A DNA stretch of 48,755 nucleotides from Mycolicibacterium sp. 018/SC-01/001 (GTDB taxonomy: Bacteria; Actinomycetota; Actinomycetes; Mycobacteriales; Mycobacteriaceae), in the NCBI RefSeq assembly GCF_007096635.1, contig NZ_VKAA01000031.1:1-48755 (forward strand), given 5' to 3'. A program made the translations under genes and the position numbers. The first letter of the stretch is position 1, and the number at the start of each line of letters is the position of its first letter. A model generated the notes under the pieces. It worked only from the letters and a program-made list of their open reading frames with translations. It was not told the origin of the DNA and ran no database searches. Below, in pieces: positions 15,410 through 23,353 of this stretch.

Positions 15410-16873
15410 ATGACGCGCGACACAGCCGTCCTCACCCTCGCCGCGGGGGCCGGCACCCGGATGAAGTCCGACACCCCGAAGGTGCTGCACACCCTCGGTG
15501 GGCGCAGCATGCTGGCCCATGCATTGCACGCGGTGCACGGAGTCGACCCGGTGCATCTGGTCGTCATCGTCGGCAAGGACCGCGAACGCGTCGCCCCGGC
15601 CGCGCTGCAGATCGGTGAGACGCTCGGCCGTCGGGTCGAGATCGCGGTGCAGGAGGAGCAGCGCGGCACCGGCCACGCGGCCGGCTGCGGGCTCGCGGCG
15701 CTGCCCGACGACTTCACCGGGGTCGTGGTCGTCACCTCCGGCGACGTGCCGCTGCTGGACACCCGGACACTCGAACAGCTGATCGCCGCCCACACCGCCG
15801 CCGGCGCCGCGGCCACCGTGCTGACGACGACCCTGGCCGACGCCACCGGCTACGGCCGCATCCTGCGCACGCAGGACGGCGAGGTGATCGGCATCGTCGA
15901 GCAGGCCGACGCCACCCCGGCGCAGCAGGCCATTCACGAGGTCAATGCCGGGGTCTACGCATTCGACGCCGAGGAGCTCCGTTCGGCGCTGAGCCGGTTG
16001 CGCTCCGACAACGCCCAACACGAGCTGTACCTCACCGACGTGTTCGCGATCGTGCGCAGCGACGGCCTGCCCGTCCTCGGCCAGCACATCGACGACGCAG
16101 CCCTGGTGGCCGGCGTCAACGACCGCGTGCAGCTGGCCGCCCTCGGCGCCGAACTGAACCGCCGCGTGGTCGCCGCGCACCAGCGCAACGGCGTGACCGT
16201 CATCGATCCGGCCACGACGTGGATCGACGTCGACGTCACCATCGGACGCGACGCCGTGGTGCGCCCCGGCACCCAGCTGCTGGGTGCGACGGCCGTCGGC
16301 GGGCGCTGCGAGATCGGGCCCGACACCACACTGACGGACGTCACCGTCGGTGACGGTGCGTCGGTGGTCCGCACCCACGGCTCGGAGTCGGTCATCGGCG
16401 CCGACGCCACCGTCGGACCGTTCACCTATCTGCGCCCCGGCACCGTGCTGGGCGACGACGGCAAGCTGGGCGCGTTCGTCGAAGCGAAGAACGCCACGAT
16501 CGGCACCGGCACCAAGGTTCCGCACCTGACCTACGTCGGCGACGCCGACATCGGCGAGCACAGCAACATCGGAGCGTCCAGCGTGTTCGTCAACTACAAC
16601 GGCGAGACCAAGAGCCGCACGACGATCGGCTCCCACGTCCGCACCGGATCGGACACGATGTTCGTCGCCCCCGTCTCCATCGGCGACGGCGCCTATACCG
16701 GCGCGGGCACCGTGGTGCGCGACGACGTGCCCCCCGGCGCACTCGCGGTCTCGGCCGGACCGCAGCGCACGATCGAGGGCTGGGTGGAGCGCAAGCGGCC
16801 CGGCAGTGCCGCCGCACATGCTGCGGCGGCGGCCCGCGCGGCCGCAGAAGCCGGAGAAACTACCGGCGAGTAG
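15410..16873 (+). CDS. glmU: GlmU, bifunctional N-acetylglucosamine-1-phosphate uridyltransferase / glucosamine-1-phosphate acetyltransferase
   Basis: A 487-residue enzyme making UDP-GlcNAc for peptidoglycan and arabinogalactan linkage. The N-terminal nucleotidyltransferase domain shows LAAGAGTRMKSDTPKVLHTLGG and VVTSGDVPLL; the C-terminal left-handed beta-helix has hexapeptide repeats (IGRDAVVRPGTQLLGATAVGGRCEIGPDTTL) and the acetyltransferase active region LGAFVEAKNATIGTGTKVPHLTYVGDADIGEHSNIGASSVFVNYNG. The ATG at 15410, preceded by AGGAG, is chosen over an in-frame ATG 14 codons earlier because MTRDTAVLTLAAG fits the family. The Ala-rich tail is normal for mycobacterial GlmU. prs follows 104 bases later. 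Confidence 0.97.
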   Translation: MTRDTAVLTLAAGAGTRMKSDTPKVLHTLGGRSMLAHALHAVHGVDPVHLVVIVGKDRERVAPAALQIGETLGRRVEIAVQEEQRGTGHAAGCGLAALPDDFTGVVVVTSGDVPLLDTRTLEQLIAAHTAAGAAATVLTTTLADATGYGRILRTQDGEVIGIVEQADATPAQQAIHEVNAGVYAFDAEELRSALSRLRSDNAQHELYLTDVFAIVRSDGLPVLGQHIDDAALVAGVNDRVQLAALGAELNRRVVAAHQRNGVTVIDPATTWIDVDVTIGRDAVVRPGTQLLGATAVGGRCEIGPDTTLTDVTVGDGASVVRTHGSESVIGADATVGPFTYLRPGTVLGDDGKLGAFVEAKNATIGTGTKVPHLTYVGDADIGEHSNIGASSVFVNYNGETKSRTTIGSHVRTGSDTMFVAPVSIGDGAYTGAGTVVRDDVPPGALAVSAGPQRTIEGWVERKRPGSAAAHAAAAARAAAEAGETTGE

Positions 16874-16977
16874 CGTTTCGTCGCCGTTTATTGGCATTCT
16901 GGTAACCCGCCGACGTCCGAGCATCCCCGCTACGTACGATGGCCCGAGAATCGACTGCGAGAAGCCGAGGGCAGCCC

Positions 16978-17958
16978 GTGAGCCACGACTGGACCGACAA
17001 CCGCAAGAACCTGATGCTCTTCTCGGGTCGCGCGCACCCCGAACTCGCCGAGCAGGTCGCCAAGGAACTCGACGTTCCGGTGACCGCGCAGACCGCCCGC
17101 GACTTCGCCAACGGCGAGATCTTCGTCCGCTTCGACGAATCGGTGCGCGGCAGCGACGCCTTCGTCCTGCAGAGCCATCCCGCGCCGCTGAACACATGGC
17201 TGATGGAACAGCTGATCATGATCGATGCGCTCAAGCGCGGCAGCGCCAAGCGGATCACCGCGATCCTGCCGTTCTATCCCTATGCGCGCCAGGACAAGAA
17301 GCACCGCGGCCGGGAACCCATCTCCGCGCGCCTGGTCGCGGATCTGTACAAGACGGCCGGCGCCGACCGGATCGTGACGGTCGACCTGCACACCGATCAG
17401 ATCCAGGGCTTCTTCGACGGCCCGGTCGACCACATGCGGGCGCAGAAGCTGCTGTGTGGATACATCTCGGAGAACTACGCCGACCATGACATGGTGGTCG
17501 TCTCGCCGGACTCGGGTCGTGTGCGCGTCGCCGAGAAATGGGCCGACAGCCTCGGCGGTGTCCCGCTGGCCTTCATCCACAAGACCCGGGATCCGCTGGT
17601 GCCCAACCAGGTCAAGTCGAACCGCGTCGTCGGTGACGTCCGCGGCAAGACGTGCATCCTCACCGACGACATGATCGACACCGGCGGCACGATCGCCGGC
17701 GCGGTCAGGCTGCTCAAGGAGGACGGCGCGGGCGACGTCATCATCGCCGCCACGCACGGCGTGCTATCCGATCCGGCGCGTGAACGGCTGGCCGACAGCG
17801 GTGCCCGCGAGGTGATCGTGACCAATACGCTGCCGATCGGCGAGGACAAGATGTTCCCGCAGCTGACCGTGCTCTCCATCGCCCCCCTGGTGGCCAACAC
17901 GATCCGTGCGGTCTTCGAAAATGGCTCGGTGACAGGGCTTTTCGACGGATCGGCATGA
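16978..17958 (+). CDS. prs: Ribose-phosphate pyrophosphokinase (PRPP synthase)
   Basis: A 326-residue cytoplasmic enzyme making phosphoribosyl pyrophosphate from ribose-5-phosphate and ATP. PRPP feeds nucleotide, His and Trp synthesis and, in mycobacteria, decaprenylphosphoryl arabinose for the cell wall. GTG 16978 gives the start SHDWTDNRKNLMLFSGRAHPELAEQVAKEL, nearly identical to M. tuberculosis PrsA as I recall it. Visible motifs: FANGEIFVRF, PYARQDKKHRGREPISARLVADL, VDLHTDQIQGFFDGPVDH, SPDSGRVRVAEKWAD and the PRPP loop ILTDDMIDTGGTI. The in-frame ATG at 16939 lies over a possible -10 (TACGAT, 16935-16940) and is unlikely to be used. The stop overlaps arsC by four bases. Confidence 0.97.
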   Translation: MSHDWTDNRKNLMLFSGRAHPELAEQVAKELDVPVTAQTARDFANGEIFVRFDESVRGSDAFVLQSHPAPLNTWLMEQLIMIDALKRGSAKRITAILPFYPYARQDKKHRGREPISARLVADLYKTAGADRIVTVDLHTDQIQGFFDGPVDHMRAQKLLCGYISENYADHDMVVVSPDSGRVRVAEKWADSLGGVPLAFIHKTRDPLVPNQVKSNRVVGDVRGKTCILTDDMIDTGGTIAGAVRLLKEDGAGDVIIAATHGVLSDPARERLADSGAREVIVTNTLPIGEDKMFPQLTVLSIAPLVANTIRAVFENGSVTGLFDGSA

Positions 17959-18296
17959 CCGCCCGCATCCTGCACAATCCGCGGTGCACCACGTCGCGCA
18001 AGACTCTGGACCTGTTGCGCGAGGCCGGCATCGAACCCGAGGTGGTGCTCTACCTGAAGAACCCACCGTCGCGCAGCGAACTCGCCGCCATGATCGCCGA
18101 CGCCGGTCTCGACGTCCGCGCGGCGGTGCGCACACGCGAGAAGCTCTACACCGAACTCGGCCTCGCATCGGCGTCCGACGACGAACTGCTCGACGCGATG
18201 GTCGAGCACCCGATCCTGATCGAACGGCCGTTCGTCGTGACCGGTGAGGGCACCCGGCTGGCCCGGCCGCTGGAGCGCGTTCGCGAGATCCTGTGA
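17955..18296 (+). CDS. arsC: ArsC/Spx-family protein, arsenate reductase-like
   Basis: A 113-residue thioredoxin-fold protein. The redox cysteine is in HNPRCTTSRKTLDLLREAGIEPEVVLYLKNPPSR, matching the glutaredoxin-coupled ArsC type (N-P-[RK]-C-[ST]-x-S-R). RPFVVTGEGTRLARPLE matches the conserved RP(I/V)V..... ARL.RP element. No other arsenic gene is nearby, so the physiological role may be general redox rather than arsenate resistance. It overlaps prs by four bases and the lpqT-type gene by four bases, forming a prs-arsC-lpqT unit. Confidence 0.85.
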   Translation: MTARILHNPRCTTSRKTLDLLREAGIEPEVVLYLKNPPSRSELAAMIADAGLDVRAAVRTREKLYTELGLASASDDELLDAMVEHPILIERPFVVTGEGTRLARPLERVREIL

Positions 18297-18967
18297 CGGT
18301 ACGACGGATGGTGGCGGCGGCCGCCACGGTGCTCGCTCTCGCCGGATGCACGCCAGAAGCCCCTGACTACCAAGCCATCTGGTCGACGACGAGCGCACCC
18401 AGCCCGTCCCCCCAGGCGTCGGCGAATCCATCGGCGGCACCGGTGCCCATCGCCGCCTACCTCGAACAGAACGGGGTGTCCGGTCAACCCGTCGCACCCG
18501 ACAAGCTGACCGACCTGACCGTGACGATGCCGATGCAGCCCGGTTGGCACCCCTACCAGAACACCAATCTCGCACCGGGGACCCGGATGATCGCCAAGGG
18601 CGACACCTACCCCACCGCGATGCTGATGGTGTTCCAGCTGACGGGTGACTTCAACATCGCCGACGCCCTCTCCCACGCCAACGTCGACGCGCAGATGAGC
18701 CAGAACTTCCGCCAGCTGGGCGCCTCGACGGCGGACTTCGACGGCTTCCCGTCGTCGATGATCGAGGGCAGCTACGACCTCAACGGCGCCCGCATGCACA
18801 GCTACAACCGCATCGTCATCGCCACCGGGGCCGCACCGAAGAAGCAGCGCTACCTGATCCAGTTCACCGTGACGGGGTTCGCCGACAAAGCGGCCGCGGA
18901 GTCGGGCGACATCGAAGCCGTCATCCGTGGCTTCACCGTCAAGGTGCCCCCGCCGCCCGCTCGCTGA
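18293..18967 (+). CDS. lpqT: LpqT-type lipoprotein (LpqN/LpqT family)
   Basis: A 224-residue lipoprotein from GTG 18293. The signal peptide MTVRRMVAAAATVLALAGC has a clean lipobox with Cys19. A Ser/Pro/Ala linker (about 32-50) leads to one LpqN/LpqT domain (PIAAYLEQNGV ... PGWHPYQNTNLAPGTRMI ... FQLTGDFNIADALSHANVDA ... EGSYDLNGARMHSYNRIVIATG). This family is actinobacterial, surface-anchored and of unclear function. Synteny with prs and rplY matches Rv1016c in M. tuberculosis. It overlaps the arsC stop (GTGA). Confidence 0.9.
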   Translation: MTVRRMVAAAATVLALAGCTPEAPDYQAIWSTTSAPSPSPQASANPSAAPVPIAAYLEQNGVSGQPVAPDKLTDLTVTMPMQPGWHPYQNTNLAPGTRMIAKGDTYPTAMLMVFQLTGDFNIADALSHANVDAQMSQNFRQLGASTADFDGFPSSMIEGSYDLNGARMHSYNRIVIATGAAPKKQRYLIQFTVTGFADKAAAESGDIEAVIRGFTVKVPPPPAR

Positions 18968-18988
18968 GGGTCTCTTTACAGTGATCGC

Positions 18989-19858
18989 ATGAGCGACTGG
19001 ACCGCAGCCGACCTGCCCTCTTTTGCCGGCCGCACGGTGATCGTGACGGGCGCCAACAGTGGTCTGGGTCTGGTCACCGCCCGTGAACTCGCCCGCGTGG
19101 GCGCGCGGACCATCCTCGCCGTACGCAACGTCGACAAGGGCCGGGAGGCGGCGGCCACGATGTCGGGCGACGTCGAGGTGCGCCGACTCGACCTCCAAGA
19201 CCTGTCGTCGATCAGGACGTTCGCCGACGGCGTCTCCGGGGCCGACGTGCTGGTCAACAACGCCGGGATCATGGCCGTCCCCTACGCGCTGACCGTCGAC
19301 GGCTTCGAGAGCCAGATCGGCACCAACCACCTGGGCCACTTCGCCCTGACGAACCTGCTGCTGCCGCGGCTGACCGACCGCGTGGTCACCGTGTCGTCGT
19401 TCATGCACGTGTTCGGCTACATCAGCCTGTCCGACCTGAACTGGAAGTCCCGGCCCTACCTCGCGTGGCCCGCCTACGGTGCATCGAAGCTGGCGAATCT
19501 GCTGTTCACCAGCGAGCTGCAGCGCAGGCTCACCGCCGCCGGCTCTCCGATCAGAGCGCTGGCCGCACACCCGGGCTACTCGGCGACCAACCTGCAGGGC
19601 CACACCGGAAGTCGGTTCGGCAGCCGCATCTGGGACGCCGGCAACGACTTCTTCGCCACCGACGCCGACTTCGGTGCGCGGCAGACGCTCTACGCGGTCG
19701 CCGAGGACGTGCCGGGCGACACGTTCGTCGGACCGCGATTCTCGATGCGCGGCCCGACCGGCCGCCACTGGCGCACCCCCCTGGCCCGCAATCGCGCGAA
19801 AGCCGCCGGCCTGTGGACGCTGTCCGAGCAGCTCACCGGGGTGGAATTTCCGCTCTAG
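18989..19858 (+). CDS. Short-chain dehydrogenase/reductase (retinol-dehydrogenase-like)
   Basis: A 289-residue classical SDR. It has the cofactor motif TGANSGLG, the structural NNAG (LVNNAGIMAVPYALT), catalytic Ser in VTVSSFMH and the YXXXK pair in AYGASKLANLL. The region after the active site (AAHPGYSATNLQ) is typical of the NAD(P)-dependent RDH/WWOX-like subgroup often annotated as oxidoreductases in mycobacteria. The substrate is not predictable. It stands 21 bases after the lpqT-type gene and may be co-transcribed with it; a hairpin (19898-19916) separates it from rplY. Confidence 0.87.
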   Translation: MSDWTAADLPSFAGRTVIVTGANSGLGLVTARELARVGARTILAVRNVDKGREAAATMSGDVEVRRLDLQDLSSIRTFADGVSGADVLVNNAGIMAVPYALTVDGFESQIGTNHLGHFALTNLLLPRLTDRVVTVSSFMHVFGYISLSDLNWKSRPYLAWPAYGASKLANLLFTSELQRRLTAAGSPIRALAAHPGYSATNLQGHTGSRFGSRIWDAGNDFFATDADFGARQTLYAVAEDVPGDTFVGPRFSMRGPTGRHWRTPLARNRAKAAGLWTLSEQLTGVEFPL

Positions 19859-19897
19859 ACCGGTGCTGGGCTAGTCTGGTCGACGCATCACGGCGAG

Positions 19898-19916
19898 GGT
19901 GGTCCGACGGACCACC
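19898..19916 (+). terminator. Short GC hairpin between the SDR gene and rplY
   Basis: GGTGGTC (19898-19904) pairs with GACCACC (19910-19916) around CGACG, 40 bases after the SDR stop and 71 bases before rplY. It could be a weak terminator or a leader structure of rplY. Confidence 0.4.
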
Positions 19917-19987
19917 GTTATCGACGGGACCGAGCACCAGTTCGTGTCGCCCTGGCCGTGTCCACACCCGGCACAGGAGCACCGAAC

Positions 19988-20659
19988 ATGGCGAAGAACG
20001 CCCCCAACAATCTGACCGCGCAGGTCCGCAGCACCACCGGCAAGGGTGCCTCGCGCCGCGCCCGCCGCGAAGGCCGCGTGCCCGTCGTCCTCTACGGCCA
20101 CGGCACCGACCCGCAGCACCTCGAGCTCGACAGCCACGACTTCGCCGCCGTGCTGCGCAACGCCGGCACCAACGCCGTGCTGACGCTCGACATCGCCGGC
20201 ACGGAGCAGCTGGCGCTGACCAAGTCGCTGGAGATCCACCCGATCCGCCGCAACATCCAGCACGCCGACCTGCTGGTCGTGCGCCGCGGCGAGAAGGTGA
20301 CCGTCGAGGTCAACGTCGTCGTCGAGGGCGAAGCGGCACCCGGCACGCTGGTCACCCAGGAAGCCAACGCCATCGAGATCGAGGCCGACGTCCAGTCGAT
20401 CCCCGAACAGCTCACCGTCTCCGTCGAGGACGCTCAGGAGGGCACCCAGGTGCTCGCCAGCGAGGTCGATCTGCCCTCGGGTGTCACTCTCGTGTCCGAT
20501 CCCGAGCTGCTGGTCGTCAACGTCATCACCGCGCCGACCGAGGAAGAGCTCGAGGCAGAAGGGGGCGGCGAGTCGCTCGAGGAGCAGGCCGACGAGGCTG
20601 AGGCCGAGGGCGGCGAGGACGCGTCCGACGACGCGTCCGCCGACGGCGACTCCGAGTAG
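19988..20659 (+). CDS. rplY: 50S ribosomal protein L25 (CTC form)
   Basis: A 223-residue protein starting MAKNAPNNLTAQVRSTTGKGASRRARREGRVPVVLYG. The N-terminal 5S-rRNA-binding L25 domain (about 1-100) is followed by the TL5/CTC-type C-terminal beta domain (about 100-190) and a very acidic tail (residues ~185-223, rich in Glu and Asp), common in actinobacteria. A CACAGGAG ribosome-binding site precedes ATG 19988. It binds 5S rRNA in the central protuberance of the ribosome. The pairing rplY-pth, 8 bases apart, is conserved with M. tuberculosis Rv1015c-Rv1014c. Confidence 0.96.
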   Translation: MAKNAPNNLTAQVRSTTGKGASRRARREGRVPVVLYGHGTDPQHLELDSHDFAAVLRNAGTNAVLTLDIAGTEQLALTKSLEIHPIRRNIQHADLLVVRRGEKVTVEVNVVVEGEAAPGTLVTQEANAIEIEADVQSIPEQLTVSVEDAQEGTQVLASEVDLPSGVTLVSDPELLVVNVITAPTEEELEAEGGGESLEEQADEAEAEGGEDASDDASADGDSE

Positions 20660-20667
20660 TCATCGAC

Positions 20668-21246
20668 ATGGCCGAACCCCTGCTGGTGGTCGGCCTGGGC
20701 AACCCGGGGCCGCAGTACGCGCTGACCCGGCACAACCTCGGTTTTCTCGTCCTCGACGTGCTCGCCGACCGCATCGGCGAGACGTTCAAGGTCCACAAGA
20801 AGTCCGGGGCCGACGTGGCCACCGGGCGGCTGGCAGGCCGCCCGGTGGTGCTGGCCAAGCCGCGGGTGTACATGAACGAGTCCGGGCGCCAGGTCGGCCC
20901 GCTGGCCAAGTTCTACTCGGTGCCGCCGCGCGATGTGATCATCGTGCACGACGAACTGGACATCGAGTTCGGCCGGATCCGGCTCAAGTACGGCGGCGGC
21001 GTAGCCGGCCACAACGGCCTGCGATCCGTGGGTGCGGCGTTGGGCACCAACGACTTCCACCGCGTGCGGGTCGGCATCGGCAAGCCGCCGGGCCGCCAGT
21101 CGGGGGCCTCGTTCGTGCTGGAGCCGTTCAACGTGCGCGAACGTCCGGAGGTCGCGGTGATCTGCGAGCAGGCTGCCGACGCGGTCGAGTTGCTCAGCGC
21201 TCAGGGTCTGGAACCGGCGCAGAACATCGTGCACGCCTGGGCGTGA
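20668..21246 (+). CDS. pth: Peptidyl-tRNA hydrolase
   Basis: A 192-residue enzyme recycling tRNA from prematurely released peptidyl-tRNA. It starts MAEPLLVVGLGNPGPQYALTRHNLGF; Asn12 and catalytic His22 are in place. Further landmarks are KPRVYMNESGRQVGPLAKFY, the active-site Asp in VHDELDIEFG and GGVAGHNGLRS. The length is normal. It is the last gene of the plus-strand rplY-pth unit and meets the minus-strand QueG-like gene with only four bases between stop codons. Confidence 0.97.
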   Translation: MAEPLLVVGLGNPGPQYALTRHNLGFLVLDVLADRIGETFKVHKKSGADVATGRLAGRPVVLAKPRVYMNESGRQVGPLAKFYSVPPRDVIIVHDELDIEFGRIRLKYGGGVAGHNGLRSVGAALGTNDFHRVRVGIGKPPGRQSGASFVLEPFNVRERPEVAVICEQAADAVELLSAQGLEPAQNIVHAWA

Positions 21247-21250
21247 GAGT

Positions 21251-22300
21251 TCAGCCGCCGGGGATGGCGCGCACGCCTTTGATGCCGCTGCCCACGTGCT
21301 TGACCGGTTTGTGCGGAAAGCGTTTGACGGCATGGTCTTCGGCCGCCGAACCCGGCAGCACGTAGAGCGTCTCCTGCTTGTCCTGTAGCGGTTTGAGCAC
21401 CAGCTCCATGAACGCCTTGCGATCGTCGAGGTAGGGCTCGATGACCTCCTCACCGGCCGGGCAGACCGCCAGGCAGTAGGCCGCCTTGTAGTTCGCCTTG
21501 AACGAGAGGCTCTGCCACATCGAGGCATTCTCCGAATCCGTGACGCGAGAACGGAACTCGTCACCGTCAGCACTGTCGGCCACGGTCTGCACCCAGTCGG
21601 TGAACCCGCCCATGAACTCGCGGTAGTTGTGCACCGAACACGCGACGAAGTCGAACTGACCGTCCTTCTTGATCGCCCCGACGGGGCAGGCCGCCACGCA
21701 CAGCTTGCATTCCAGACATGGCGAATAGTCGAGCGGCACATCGTATTCGGTGATGCCAGAAGCCACCAGGATGGTGCCGAGCAGGATGAAGTTGCCGAAG
21801 CGGGGGTGGATCACGTTGCGGTGGATGCCCATCACACCCATGCCCGCGGCGACCGCAACGGGCTTGTGCGCCACCACCCAGATGCGGCCCGGGTAGCGAT
21901 CCATCTCCATCGGGAACGTCGCCGACGGGTTGACCACCCGGTGGCCGGCGTCCTGCAGCACCCGGGTGATGCGGTGGGCGGCCTCGTTCATGATCTCGCC
22001 GCTGCGGTGGAACTCCTGATTGGCCACACTGCGCGCGGTCGAACGCACGTTGTCGCGATTCATCTTGACCACCAGCGACAGATAGCTCACGGCGCCCGGC
22101 AATGCCGCCTCGACGTGCTCGACCTCGGACGCCAGAGCCGGGTTGTCGACCCGGGCGAAACCCACGTCGTCGACACCGGCCTCCCGGCAGATCGTGCGCA
22201 ACCACTCGGCGTCGATGACGCCGGGCGGTTGCGACGGGCGTTCACGCACCGCACGCACGGTCGGGTGGGCGGCGAGCCGAGGAGGCAACTTCTGCACCAT
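21251..22300 (-). CDS. QueG-like 4Fe-4S double-cluster oxidoreductase
   Basis: A 349-residue protein with a ferredoxin-like double cluster: CLECKLCVAACPVGAI (CxxCxxCxxxCP) and a second set formed by ACSVHNYREF and AYCLAVCPAGEE. The upstream half (about residues 30-170) resembles the cobalamin-binding domain of QueG/reductive-dehalogenase-like proteins (DVGFARVDNPAL, SYLSLVVKMNRDNVR). Epoxyqueuosine reductase is the known relative, but this sequence differs from standard QueG in spacing and C-terminus, so its substrate is unknown. It lies 21 bases after the lacI-type gene and could be read from the rhamnose operon or from its own promoter within the dyad at 22302-22325. Confidence 0.7.
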   Translation of the reverse strand: MVQKLPPRLAAHPTVRAVRERPSQPPGVIDAEWLRTICREAGVDDVGFARVDNPALASEVEHVEAALPGAVSYLSLVVKMNRDNVRSTARSVANQEFHRSGEIMNEAAHRITRVLQDAGHRVVNPSATFPMEMDRYPGRIWVVAHKPVAVAAGMGVMGIHRNVIHPRFGNFILLGTILVASGITEYDVPLDYSPCLECKLCVAACPVGAIKKDGQFDFVACSVHNYREFMGGFTDWVQTVADSADGDEFRSRVTDSENASMWQSLSFKANYKAAYCLAVCPAGEEVIEPYLDDRKAFMELVLKPLQDKQETLYVLPGSAAEDHAVKRFPHKPVKHVGSGIKGVRAIPGG

Positions 22301-22301
22301 G

Positions 22302-22325
22302 CTGAGTATGGTACATAATACTTAG
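22302..22325. promoter_or_regulatory. AT-rich dyad with possible -10 ahead of the QueG-like gene
   Basis: CTGAGTAT (22302-22309) and ATACTTAG (22318-22325) form an inverted repeat with one mismatch around GGTACATA. On the minus strand it contains TATTAT 14 bases before the ATG at 22300, which would give a very short leader. The low GC of this stretch stands out locally. Operator and promoter functions are inferred. Confidence 0.45.
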
Positions 22326-23332
22326 ATCGGTGCCGAGGATTCCCGCACGATCAGTTCGGGCTGCAGCACAACGTGATCGGCGCGATGCTCCCGGCCGTTC
22401 TCCGCCGCGCCCAGCAGCAGATCGATTGCCATCGCACCGATCTGCTGACGCGGCTGGCGCACCGAGGTCAGCGGGACGACCGTTGACCTGGCGAAGTCGA
22501 TGTCGTCATAACCCACCAGCGCGATGTCCTCGGGCACCCGGACCCGACCGGTCAGAGCCAGGGCCTGCAGGACGCCGATGGCGAGCAGATCGTTGGCACA
22601 GAACACCGCATCGGGGCGCCGCCGCGCCGGACGGTCACGCAACGCCTCCCCCGCCGCCCGGCCTTCCAGCACCGTCAGGGCCGGCGCGTCGATGACTTCG
22701 AGCGATGCCCCCGGGACCGCGGCGATCGCCTGCTCGGCGCCCGCCAGTCGATCACGCACCTGACGCAGTTCGGTCGGCCCGGCGACGACCGCGATGCGTC
22801 GGCGCCCTCCGTCGCACAGATGGTGTACGGCCGCCTCGGCGCCCGCGACATCGTCGACTGCGACGGAGTCGAAGGGCGTGCCCGTGCCGTCGCGGTCGAC
22901 CAGCACCACCGGAGTTCCGCGGTCCCGCATCGTCGTCAACCGGCTCAGGTCGTCACCGATCGGCGACACCAGCAGCCCGTACACGCGTTGTTCGTCGAAT
23001 GCGTCGATGTACGCGCGTTCCCGGTCCAGATCGTCATCGGACGTACCGAGCAGGACGATCAGATTCTCTTGGGCCGCGCGGTCTTCGGCAGCGCGCGCGA
23101 TATCGGTGAAGAAGGGGTTTCCCACATCGAGCACCAGCAGCGCCACACACCGCGACCGGCGTGCCTTGAGCTGCCGCGCGGCGTCGTTGCGGACGAAGCC
23201 GAGCTCGGCGATCGCGGCATGGACGCGCGCCACGGTCGCAGGAGCCACCTTGTGCGGCGCATTGAGGACGTTGGAGACCGTGCCGACCGAAACCGATGCC
23301 CGCGCAGCCACGTCGCGCATGCCCGCTGCCAT
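22322..23332 (-). CDS. LacI-family transcriptional regulator of the rhamnose operon
   Basis: A 336-residue LacI/GalR protein. The DNA-binding head is MRDVAARASVSVGTVSNVLNAPHKVAPATVARVHAAIAELGFVRND (about 5-50), with the hinge helix AARQLKARRS, followed by the periplasmic-binding-protein-like effector domain (VALLVLDVGNPFFTDIARA ... VDRDGTGTPFDSVAVDD ... DAVFCANDLLAIGVLQAL ... ALVGYDDIDFA). It is the last gene of the rhamnose cluster, 21 bases after lldD. A perfect LacI-type palindrome (30947-30960) in front of rhaM is its likely operator; the effector is probably rhamnose or a pathway intermediate. Confidence 0.9.
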   Translation of the reverse strand: MAAGMRDVAARASVSVGTVSNVLNAPHKVAPATVARVHAAIAELGFVRNDAARQLKARRSRCVALLVLDVGNPFFTDIARAAEDRAAQENLIVLLGTSDDDLDRERAYIDAFDEQRVYGLLVSPIGDDLSRLTTMRDRGTPVVLVDRDGTGTPFDSVAVDDVAGAEAAVHHLCDGGRRRIAVVAGPTELRQVRDRLAGAEQAIAAVPGASLEVIDAPALTVLEGRAAGEALRDRPARRRPDAVFCANDLLAIGVLQALALTGRVRVPEDIALVGYDDIDFARSTVVPLTSVRQPRQQIGAMAIDLLLGAAENGREHRADHVVLQPELIVRESSAPI

Positions 23333-23353
23333 GTGCGCCCCCGGTGTCGTCGG

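Noticed and set aside
17955..18296. Arsenic resistance locus
   Set aside because: Only an ArsC-family gene is present; no arsR, acr3 or arsB, and it is coupled to prs.
19898..19916. Hairpin before rplY as a ribosomal-protein riboswitch or leader
   Set aside because: Only a 7-bp stem; not enough to claim an autoregulatory leader, so listed just as a weak hairpin.
20559..20656. GAC/GAG-rich short repeats at the end of rplY
   Set aside because: They simply encode the acidic tail of L25/CTC and are not a separate repeat element.
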